A DNA stretch of 64,000 nucleotides from Liopterus haemorrhoidalis (Eukaryota > Arthropoda > Insecta > Coleoptera > Dytiscidae), in assembly GCA_963971575.1 (NCBI GenBank), contig OZ020624.1, forward strand, positions 2,113,001-2,177,000, written 5' to 3'. Positions 55,983 to 64,000 of this stretch are shown in pieces. The notes beneath the pieces were generated by a model. That model saw nothing but the letters and a program-made list of their open reading frames with translations. It was not told the origin of the DNA and did no database searches. Position 1 is the stretch's first letter; the number at the start of each line of letters is the position of its first letter. The translations under genes and the position numbers were made by a program.

Positions 55983-58852
55983 CTGCATCAAAAAGAAATA
56001 TTAGGTGTGTTCGATTTGCACATTTGCAGCTTCTGTTTATTGCCGCGTTAAAAAAATCTGTTCGTTTTGTTTCGCAGTAACTGCAAATCTGTTCGATTTG
56101 TTGTAATTTACTGCCAGTTTATGACGCTACTGCGAAAAAGTTACAGCTGCTTCTCTTGTGGATTATTTGTTACGGCTGTGTTTGTTTACCTTTTTGAGTT
56201 GGTACCATAGATAAAGAATAAATGGTTGGTACTTTGTTTTTGACTTTTTGTCAGGAATATGGCTAGCATATTTGTTTTGATATTTATACTATATTCTTCG
56301 CAAATACAGTTCATAACTTCATCATCCGAACTCGAAAAATCTAAATCTGAATCAGATGATTCTGGATTTGATAATATTTCAAAATCCATTAAATATATCT
56401 AATATTTTTCACCCTTTCGACACTAGGCTGACCAGATTCTTTTCACAGAAAAAGAGTATACTAAAAAAAACGGTTACACTCCAAAAATTCAAATAATGAG
56501 CAAAAAACAGAGGTCCTCATTCAAAAATACTAGTGACGAGCAAAAAAAAAAGGTCTTCACTCCCAAAGTAGAAGTGATGAGCAAAAAAAAGGTCCTCACT
56601 TCTAAACTAGAAGTAATAAAAACAAGTGACCATCAAAAAAGAGTATATTCAGGTTTTTTTTATAAAAAGTAAGAGTATAGAAAATATTACTCAAAAAAGA
56701 GTATAATACTCTTAAAAAGAGTACGTCTGGTCACCCTATTCGACACACAAGATAATCTCCGAACTAAATCGTAAAAAGATTCTTAACCTGGAAAGTTATC
56801 TAACATCTGTCTGACATTTAACATTTACGTCAGACGTACTTCTTATTCTTTACGTATAAACAAATCGAACAGAAAATTAAACTGTATGTTATCAGTTTTT
56901 AGTAGTAAACTGCTAACTGCAGCGTTTTACTGCTAGCGTTTAGCAGTATAACGCGAAGGTGCAAATCGAACATACCTTTTATTACACACGCTTTGATTCC
57001 CCTACATAAAATGTGCAAGAGCCTCTACAGTAGAAAAATTGTTGAAAATATTACCCCTGATATTTCTGTGACCAGTATTACATTCCTGTAAAGCAAGTAA
57101 TCTAGCCTAACATTAACAATGTTTATAGTTAGTTTCAAATAAGTCAATATAATAATTGCAATAATAGTAAGTGTGAGTTGTTCGTACAAGTGGAAATGAA
57201 TGATAATTACATGTGTATTATGTAGAAAATACAGAAGTGACCTAAAATTAGTATGCAATTATTTAGCCAGGGAATTCACTGAGCATTTCTGATTCTGCCT
57301 CTAGATTACCGAATAAATTAGCATAGCCTAATTTTATTAAATCCATATTTAGACCATTACTAGTCTCTAGACAGAAATACTCTAGGATAAAACATGCGAT
57401 GAAGATGAAAAAGGGTCTGGAAAAAATACCATACCGAATTTTATCCAATCAAATAAATGATAAATATAGAAGCAAGAATGAAGATATCCGAGTATTATCA
57501 AAGAAAATATCAAATATCACACAAATTAGATTAATTAAATTAGGAGCTCAACACGAAACCTGATGTGGACATTCCAAAAAAATTTTTAGGCACCCCAATT
57601 AGAACAAAAAAATAATAGCAATGAAAAATAATTATATAAAACCATAAAAAAGTACGAGGGATGTTTCCTAAATTCTGGGAATTGTGCTATAATTAAATTA
57701 CGCACAACTTATAGGCAATGTTATTGGTGCCAGACAAGACTTGACATGTTTATGCAACTATCTAGTGCAATATTGTTCAGTCTGATTTAGGTGTTCGACT
57801 GATATAGACGCGTTTTCATAGCACTGTTTTTGTAACCATGGAAGACGCAGCAAAATCTCAAAGAGCAATAATTTTCTTTTTGTGGAAAGAAGGTGTGAAA
57901 ACAGAAATTATTCAGAGTCTGCAAGTAGTATTTGGTGAGTCTACAGAATCCAAAAGTACTGTTTATCGGTGGATCGATCGTTTTAAAACCAGTAGAACAT
58001 CACTAGAAAACGATCCACGCAGTGGGCGCCCAAGTACGTCGGTAAATGAAAGAAACATTACTGCCGTCGAAGACCTGCTGAAAGAGGTCAGGCGAATGAC
58101 TATTCATCAAATAAGTGTGCGCCTAGGGATAGGTACACGACAAGTTCATGACATCTTGCATGATTGGGCAAGGTTTCACCGCGCTGGGTGCCAAGGCTGT
58201 TGGGACCAGAACAGAAACTCAATAGGTCTGATACTTGTCAACTTCAAGAGCTGTTAGCCCGCTACGGTGATGAATTTTGGCAACAATAACCACTGACGAA
58301 ACGTCAGTGGCGTGTTTGATTTGAAAGTTTAACTGACGTAAAACGTGCCATAAATAGGTGGATTGAGGAGACACCGAAAAAGTTCTTTGAGGACGGCTTA
58401 AAAAAATTAATTTATCGTTGGGATAAATGTATTCAGTTAAATGGAGATTATGTTGAAAAACTACATTGTAATATTGACGAAAATTAACAAAATAATAAAA
58501 ATTATAGCTAAATACCCAGAACTTTGGAAACATCCCTCGTATATAGGTACAATTTATTTAATATTTTTCCTTGATTTGAATCCTTAAATTACCTGATGGA
58601 ACCTGGACATGTATCCTTGTACAGTAGCTGTGAGGCATTCAAGGTCATTCATACAGTTCCTGAATAGGTTAGGGTTGTCCAGGGAGTCCCCAGGAACAAA
58701 GGGTTTCCCAGCGTCCGCCCAGTAGGGTTTTGTAATCCCACAACCAAACTCGCAGACACAATTGAGGCAAGTACTGTCCACAGGAGCTACTGGTGCGCCG
58801 CCAGCCGGAGGAATTGGTTCTGCGGGATGTAGTCTGGCTCCTAGCACCACAT
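55830..58852 (-). CDS. i-type (invertebrate/destabilase) lysozyme, last two exons
   Basis: Two exons (58852-58593 and 55982-55830) encode at least 136 residues of an i-type lysozyme. Family motifs are 'CLNCVCEFGCGI', 'YWADAGKP', 'CMNDLECLTATVQGYMSRF' and 'CNSDGLVDCHDFARIHMLGGY'. Such enzymes are secreted, disulphide-rich, and cleave peptidoglycan or isopeptides. Upstream of 'CLNC' lies a Pro/Ala-rich stretch. The signal-peptide exon is not recognised, so the gene is 5' incomplete here. About 15-20 residues usual between 'CxCE' and 'YWADAGKP' are missing, including the region of the usual catalytic Asp. Muramidase activity is therefore doubtful. The intron holds a hAT MITE and a mariner. Confidence 0.87.
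56424..56738. mobile_element. hAT MITE containing a minisatellite (copy 2)
   Basis: The ends 'taggctgaccaga' and 'tctggtcacccta' are inverted. The 8-mer 'ttcgacac' flanks both sides perfectly (56416-56423, 56739-56746). The interior has 'aaaaggtcttcactcccaaa' units plus 'aaaaagagtata' repeats near each end. It lies in the lysozyme intron. Confidence 0.9.
56747..57654. other. Lysozyme intron, nothing recognised
   Basis: Intronic AT-rich DNA between the hAT MITE and the mariner. Frames at 57025-57258 and 57263-57448 show no domain. Confidence 0.4.
57655..58539 (+). mobile_element. Internally deleted mariner in the lysozyme intron
   Basis: The ends 'cgagggatgtttcctaaatt' and complement are flanked by TA (57653-57654, 58540-58541). 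At 885 bp it lacks the catalytic core. Confidence 0.87.
57838..58257 (+). pseudogene. Mariner transposase N-terminal domain, truncated
   Basis: The frame carries the two HTH units: 'KSTVYRWIDRFKTSRTSLEN' and 'VRRMTIHQISVRLGIGTRQV'. After 'DILHD' it shifts; the next frame reads 'SPRWVPRLLGPEQK' and 'LLARYGDEF'. Then comes a deletion that removes all three catalytic Asp. At 58330-58480 the C-terminal tail is readable ('RWDKCIQLNGDYVEK'). It could bind DNA at most. Confidence 0.82.
58593..58852 (-). CDS. Lysozyme penultimate exon
   Basis: The acceptor TTTTTCCAG lies before 58852 (enters in phase 1) and the donor GTAATT after 58593 (phase 0). It encodes 'DSTCLNCVCEFGCGITK', then 'PYWADAGKPFVPGD' and ends 'VQGYMSRFHQ'. 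The nearest Cys spacing differs from typical members, because the segment after CVCE is shortened. Confidence 0.88.
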
Positions 58853-59648
58853 CTGGAAAAATAAGGATCATTTAATTAGTTTGTGCAAAGTTTAAAGCTT
58901 AAATAATAGGTTGCGTCTCCCTAATCAGAAATACAGGGAGCTGATTTGCTTATACCCTTTTCACACTAGATCTTTAAGATCGGATGTTAAAGTGAATGTA
59001 TCTATAAACGCTAATGTGAAACCGTATGGCCTCGTCTAAATACAAGCGATGTTTAAGACAGTGATCTGCGTCTTAAACTTCGTCCGCATTGCCAACTTAA
59101 TTTCTATTATAAAAAAATACTCCTTGAATTTTTGCTGTCAACATTTTATATTATCATAAACAAGAATACTGTATTATATCGACGTTATAAGAAGTTTATA
59201 CTTATTGTTATAATAAAATTATTTATTTTAATAAAGTGTTTAATAAAATACAGAGCTACAATAATTGAGATAAAATGTATCGACTTACATGTTGATACAG
59301 GTGTAATATATTCTTTATTGTAGTGCCTTTTTTGTAGAATGAAATGAAATATCCTTAATTGTTTATAATAATTCAAAATGTGCGTCTGCGCAGACAGTTC
59401 AAAACTGGTAATTTCATGACGGTAACTTAAGGACAAAATTACTGTAGCTGATGACAGCACCAGAGATTTAAACATCAAGTGTGAAAGCATACCGATCTTA
59501 AACATGGGTCAACTTTAAGTTCACTCGTCTTAAAGGGCCGATGCCAGGTCGTTGCTACGGCTCTACGCTTAAACCAAAGGAACAAGCTATAGTTATGGTA
59601 ATAATGTCACATAGGTAATCGTAGGTCAAGATTACGACATCTAGACAT
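58853..59648. other. Region upstream of the lysozyme exons, first exon not found
   Basis: The missing signal-peptide exon must lie upstream of 58852, here or farther. I saw no frame with a hydrophobic leader followed by a phase 1 donor. Motifs such as 'tttaagatcgg' and 'accgatctta' near 58975 and 59490 hint at a degraded inverted-repeat element. Confidence 0.35.
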
Positions 59649-60151
59649 TGTAACGGTCAGCTGTCTGATTAAAAACTATTCGTCAGCGTCTGACGTATGT
59701 GGCCTGATTACGAAAATGCAGACATCGCATTTTCATAATGAGGAAATATTTGTCATGACGAATGAATATTGGAACTGGGTTAATTTTCGTTACAAAAAGG
59801 CCGGCAGTCACAAAATATGGAGGTAGTGGAACATAGCCAACTCCGCTGCACATATTAGTCCAGAAGGTGAAGACCACGACACTGACGCCAGATTCTAGTA
59901 TCGAGAGTGAAGCCAAGAAAGTAGTGACCATGTGAGTGGAAGAAGATTTCTCCAGGCTCCTCGACTCCCGGATGGGTAGCCCCCGCCTCGGAGATAGATC
60001 CAAGCCGATCCTGGCCAACACGGGGTGGACCGAAGACTTCCCCAACTCCATGGACCAATTCAAACATATATTGTAAATGTGATATACATATTTAATAAAT
60101 TTGTTATGTTGAAACCAGGAGTTGTGTCTCAATCAAACCACCCACGTGACA
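59649..60151 (+). mobile_element. Probable solo LTR
   Basis: It starts 'tgtaacggtcagctgtctg' and ends 'ccacccacgtgaca', giving TG...CA ends. An 'aataaa' polyadenylation signal lies at about 60091. The middle is GC-richer than its flanks. No coding retrotransposon parts lie on either side. The flanking 4-mers (acat/atat) differ by one base. An LTR-retrotransposon (Gypsy-type) solo LTR is likely but not certain. Confidence 0.5.
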
Positions 60152-60593
60152 ATATTAAATAACTCCCCAAAGCCACTAAAAAGCAGAAGTTACAACAATA
60201 AAAAAAACTAAACCATCAGATATAGTCGGTGTTTGTCTGAATTGTTTATACATATATATTAAGAAATTAACACATTTTGCTATTTTTATATTGTCGATCA
60301 GATAGTGAGCAGCAAGTAAGTGTTCCGTGTACGCAGTTTTCCAGACTTTTACCTCGTATCGTGATCGCTGTTCGCATTAAACAATTATGATCTGAATTCA
60401 TAATCGCCTGAGATTTATACTTGCTGGACATTTTATGTAATTTTAATGCGACCTCCTTACAACAAAAGGCCACGACATATTTAGACATTTATTACAAATT
60501 TTAGTTGTTCACTACTTAAGTCAATTATTGTATCAGATTTCGTTATAATGCTTTCGTTCCCCGTAGGACAATTCCAGCAAAGTGTACAGTCTA
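60152..60593. other. Spacer, nothing recognised
   Basis: AT-rich DNA between the LTR-like block and the Harbinger derivative. Confidence 0.4.
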
Positions 60594-60847
60594 AAGGCCC
60601 CCGCACACTTTCGATATTATTGATCAATTATTATTGAAAGCGTTTTATTGATCAATATTATTGGCAGGGCTGAGGCCCATAAACGTACCTTACACTATCA
60701 ATAATAATGTCAGCAACACTGAGTCAATAATAATGATACTATCTACTAGTATTTTTGCCAGTTGCAAAATATTACCTTACACTATCATTATTACTGACAG
60801 TATGTTAGTCAGTAATCACTAGAAGTTATCTGGAGAACATCAAACAA

Positions 60848-61144
60848 TTGAATATTATTATTATGAAGAGTAATAAGCAAAAAGCCTGCTTGGCTTTAGT
60901 GTTGTATTTTGGTACAAAGCGATTCGTAAATCGAAAACGATGGATGAAAGAGTGGTTTAAAAAATGTACAGAATATACTCATATTAATTTATTAAAACAT
61001 ATTCTTCTCATCGATCCAAATGACTATCGGATGGATGCGTACACCTACAACTCTCTTGAGAATTTGGTAGCACCCCATCTAACTACCTGTGTTAAATTCT
61101 GTGGCTCAGTAAGGTGGACGTTCAGTGTCACCAAGAAATTTTAG
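60848..61144 (+). pseudogene. Harbinger nuclease, N-terminal fragment
   Basis: The frame reads 'NRKRWMKEWFKKCTEYTHIN' then 'DYRMDAYTYNSLENLVAPHL', the conserved start of Harbinger-type nucleases. It ends within 98 residues, before the DDE core, so it is a remnant. Its end overlaps the MADF frame on the other strand by 39 bp. Confidence 0.65.
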
Positions 61145-61507
61145 TGCATAAAATACCCAGGATGTTGGACTGTAAACATCGTCGGCACTTGCTCCTGATC
61201 GTTTAGAAGATTTGATTTTCTTCAACTTTTCCCTATAATTAGAGCGCAAAGTATTTAATTTTTTTCGAACATCTTTTTTTGCATTTGGTCTTATTTTTTT
61301 ATACACTTCTAACAATTTTAAAAGTCCTTCATTCCGCTTCACTTTGTTCATGTAGTCAGGCCGACGAGCATCCCAGAGCTGTGGCATTGACTCATACGTT
61401 TCAATAAAGGTTGGTAGCAGCAGACGTTCTGATATTTCAACTTCAATTTCATCATCTTCATCATCATCCACAACATCGTGTATAGTAAAATCAGCTATTA
61501 AATCCAT
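61106..61507 (-). CDS. MADF-domain protein of Harbinger type
   Basis: The 133 residues open with an acidic stretch ('DDDEDDEIEVEISERLL'). A MADF/Myb-SANT-like domain follows: 'LPTFIETYESMPQLWDAR' and 'VRKKLNTLRSNYREKLKKIK', ending 'SPTSWVFYALKFLGD'. In Harbinger elements this partner binds transposon DNA and brings the nuclease to the nucleus (family knowledge). The frame is intact although the nuclease is broken. It may be truncated at the C terminus, or it could be a small host MADF gene. Confidence 0.65.
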   Translation of the reverse strand: MDLIADFTIHDVVDDDEDDEIEVEISERLLLPTFIETYESMPQLWDARRPDYMNKVKRNEGLLKLLEVYKKIRPNAKKDVRKKLNTLRSNYREKLKKIKSSKRSGASADDVYSPTSWVFYALKFLGDTERPPY

Positions 61508-61859
61508 TGATTACGATACTATTACTAACTTGACAAGAGACAAACAACAACTAAAAACTAAAAACTGAAGATCTATACTGACAGTAATACTGATACAGTG
61601 CGAATGGCTATCAGTAAAACTGACAGTTCCCCCACTACCTACGATACTGAAGGATGTATTTCAAGAAATCTAGATTTCGTCAGTTCACTCCATCATTCCA
61701 TCAGTACTTGCATTAGGTCGTCAATATTACTGTCATTATTTTTTAATACTGACAATATTATTGATAGTATAATTGACAGAGGAGTCTGTGTATTCTCGGT
61801 GAAACATATTTAATATAAGATTAATAAATATAGAAATAAATTAGAAATAAGATTATTTC

Positions 61860-62485
61860 TATGAATCCGTCTCCTCCAGTTTTATATGGCCTACCGAAAT
61901 AACACAAACCCCACTGTCCCGTTAGACCAGTTGTTTCGTATGTTAATGCCCCGTCTTACAAATTATGCAAGAAGCTTGACATATGACCCTCAATTTTAAA
62001 GTTTAAATCTAAATTAGCCATAAAGAATAGTTTAGATCTGGTTAATAAAATTAAGAATATCCCTATTAACCAAAACGAGATTTTAGTTTCCTTTGATGTA
62101 ATTAACTTATTTTCTTCTATTCCCATTAATGAGGTAAAACTTATCTTCTAAATAATAATATAGATTGCTTTAAAGCTCAGGAAATATTTAATTTATTAGA
62201 ACTTTGTTTAGACCAAAACTATTTTATTTTTAATGACTTAATTTATGCTCAGAAAGATGGTTTGTCTATGGGTTCTCCTCTCTCCCCCCTATTATCAGAA
62301 ATATTTATGGATCATATGGAGAAAATTATTTTTAGTAGTTCCAACAAATTCCGTCACTGTATTCTGGTATCGTTATGTTGATGATATTATTTGTCTTTGG
62401 GAAGGTAGTAGGCAACTAAAATTATTTTTCAACCATATTAACGATATGAATCCTTCAATAAAATTTACTATGGAGAAAATAATCG
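61860..62485 (+). pseudogene. Penelope-like reverse transcriptase fragment
   Basis: Readable pieces in shifting frames: 'VLYGLPK' with 'HKPHCPVRPVVS', 'ILVSFDVINLFSSIPI', 'DGLSMGSPLSPLLSEIFMD' and 'RYVDDIICLWEG'. The YVDD box with this surrounding pattern fits Penelope-like elements better than LINEs. Stops and shifts break it. It is cut at about 62485 by a HINE-A fragment. Confidence 0.75.
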
Positions 62486-62698
62486 TGTACACACACAGAC
62501 GGACGGACAGACAGACGGACAGACGGACAAAGAGACGGACAGATGGACAGACGGACAGACAGACCGACAGACATCATGCTAAAAATAGTCAAAACGTTAT
62601 GTATGGAGCTCAATTCGTGGAGATCCATCGAAATATCGAAATGTCAAAATCGGTATGATCACAATACCTCCCTTATATATGTTGGCGGTCGGTAAAAA
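62486..62698 (+). mobile_element. HINE-A 3' fragment
   Basis: It starts at 'tgtacacacacagacggacg', inside the microsatellite-proximal part, and ends 'tgttggcggtcggtaaaa'. It directly truncates the Penelope fragment. Confidence 0.8.
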
Positions 62699-63332
62699 AT
62701 CATGTATTTCAAATACATTTTAGTACACGGTATAACTTGAAACGTACGAGAAATAAATAATAATGAAGGATATAAACAAACAACATCGCAGAATACGCGT
62801 AGTCAAAAACAAATCAAAGTAAGTGACGAAATTTGGTACATCGTTTTATAAAACTTGTATAATAATATACTATTAAGTTTATTTTGTTGCGATTTGGTTA
62901 ACAATATTGTCACACTCATCTAACATTATGTTATCCTCTTTCACTTAATACATTCCTACGAAATCCTGAAAATAAGTGTAAATTCTGTCTTCACATTATT
63001 TTTTTTTACAGTTTCTTTTGTTTCGTTAAGTGTTACTATTCGTTTTAGCTTTGTCTGATTTAAAGAGTGAATATTGCGTTTAGCTGTTGCGGGTCCAGAG
63101 TTCGATTCCATGCAAATGCGGTTATGGTAATGCTGAGGTCAACTCAGGTCGCCACCCCACTCATATTTAGTCATATTTTTAGTCCTCGACCAATGACCGA
63201 TAGCTACTTTTAAATATTAGATATATTTGCATATTTAGGTCTAGCTTAAATATTCAAGGATTTTCAAAAATTAATCCATTTCTCTGCGGCTAAAATTTGT
63301 AACAATCATTTAAAAAAATTAAATAGTGAATA
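62699..63332. other. Spacer with HINE-B-like scrap and tRNA-like block
   Basis: At 62940-63000 a diverged HINE-B 3' end ('cctacgaaatcctgaaaata'). At 63080-63120 a box B-like 'gagttcgattcc' is preceded by 'tttagctgttgcggg'. It could be a SINE head. The rest is not recognised. Confidence 0.4.
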
Positions 63333-64000
63333 AAAAAATCAGCTGTGACCACCACAGGACCGACCGCCATCATAAAGTAGTTATATAAAATACATTCTAG
63401 CGGCAGAGTAGAAATAACTTGACCTAATATTTTCTAACAGATATTATTTATCATGACCATGGAAACGTTACACATAAGTATGAAAAAATAAACACTTTTT
63501 TCAATTTTTTTTTTCGTTTTATCAAAAAATGTCTCAAATAAAAGTTATTAGCTATTGCTTTTATAGCAACTTTTGATCAATAATTTTTTTCGAAATATTT
63601 TTCTGTTGTGAAATATAAATAATAAATTCTAATTAAATTTTAAAATATTTCTTACCTTTTTACAACTTTTCAGCACAAATTTTCAATTTAATTTCCTTAA
63701 AAAATATCAAATGTCATCATTAGACAAAAATAGGTAGCCATCTTCAGATACTTAGCGTCAGTTGACGACACGTCGCTAGGGCCAATCAAAAGGCCTAATT
63801 AAAAAGTCCTTGATCAAATTTTATCTGCATAAATTACAATTAAAACATACGTTTTTCCAGTAAATTACATTGTAATCCTAATGACGTATATTTATATTTT
63901 GATTTGATTCAGAAATGTATGGCAAGTGCTGCTAACCCGGGAATACACCTAAACTAAACCAAATATCTGAACTAATTACTGAATTAGACCAAATAATTAG
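63333..64000 (+). mobile_element. Composite repeat: HINE-A 5' half fused to a second sequence (copy 2)
   Basis: It starts 'tcagctgtgaccaccacagg'. At about 63612 it passes from HINE-A to the sequence shared with 7735-8137, and runs off the window. It has the same fusion point and order as 7735-8412 but the opposite orientation. Confidence 0.72.

Larger units (their letters stand above)
60594..61820. mobile_element. PIF/Harbinger derivative with both gene fragments
   Basis: The left side starts near 'ggcccccgcacactttcgat', with internal repeats of 'accttacactatca' and 'ataataatgatac'. Two converging fragments follow: a Harbinger nuclease N-terminus (60848-61144, plus) and a MADF-domain protein (61507-61106, minus). 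Harbinger transposons encode just such a pair. The right terminus is not clear; the position given is approximate. Confidence 0.68.

Noticed and set aside
55826..56080. 84-codon plus-strand frame
   Set aside because: It overlaps the lysozyme last exon in antisense and has no domain.
59683..60132. 149-codon minus-strand frame
   Set aside because: It lies within the LTR-like block, has no domain, and is antisense to its polyadenylation signal.
1..64000. CRISPR array or prokaryotic operon
   Set aside because: Spliced genes, SINEs and eukaryotic transposons show a nuclear animal genome; the tandem repeats have no spacer structure.

Overview
The window looks like an insect nuclear chromosome: AT-rich, with spliced genes and a very heavy load of DNA transposons. 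Three host genes can be supported, all on the minus strand. (1) The intronless N-terminal part of a TOG/HEAT-array protein of the TOGARAM (Crescerin) type lies at the left edge, 1-1378. (2) A complete seven-exon acyl-CoA synthetase of the 4-coumarate-CoA ligase/luciferase-like group, with a mitochondrial-type presequence, spans 10155-26575. Its exons join in one open frame of 588 codons with consensus splice sites. (3) The last two exons of an i-type (invertebrate, destabilase) lysozyme lie at 55830-58852; the signal-peptide exon was not found.

Almost everything else is mobile DNA. Two abundant families (here HINE-A and HINE-B) carry short subterminal inverted repeats and an off-centre GTCT/GTCC microsatellite, the layout of DINE-1/HINE non-autonomous Helentrons. 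There are several mariner lineages: a nearly intact mauritiana-type copy with one frameshift, two DD41D-type internally deleted copies, and several fragments. Also present are a pogo/Tigger-like element, a Harbinger derivative with both a nuclease and a MADF fragment, a Penelope-like RT fragment, a probable solo LTR, tRNA-derived SINEs, and many MITEs. Five hAT MITEs have 8-bp target duplications readable in the sequence. Insertions are often nested.

The outstanding structure is a giant imperfect inverted repeat at about 32488-51092. Its left arm (about 6.3 kb) and right arm (about 6.0 kb) carry the same blocks in mirrored order. They flank a 6.3 kb centre that holds a higher-order tandem array of about 840-bp units (five units, alternating two types). 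No recognisable gene lies inside. It could be a giant foldback element or a large non-autonomous transposon; I cannot assign it to a known family. A second unusual feature is that four HINE-B copies carry different tRNA-like, box-B-containing segments at the same internal position.

Layout: 1-10 kb, TOGARAM-like gene, tandem repeats, HINEs and MITEs; 10-26.6 kb, acyl-CoA synthetase with transposon-filled introns; 26.6-32.5 kb, HINE-B, Tigger-like element and a triple inverted repeat; 32.5-51.1 kb, giant inverted repeat; 51.1-55.6 kb, mariners and hAT MITEs; 55.8-58.9 kb, lysozyme; 59-64 kb, LTR, Harbinger, Penelope and HINE-A fragments. The three host genes have no evident functional link.
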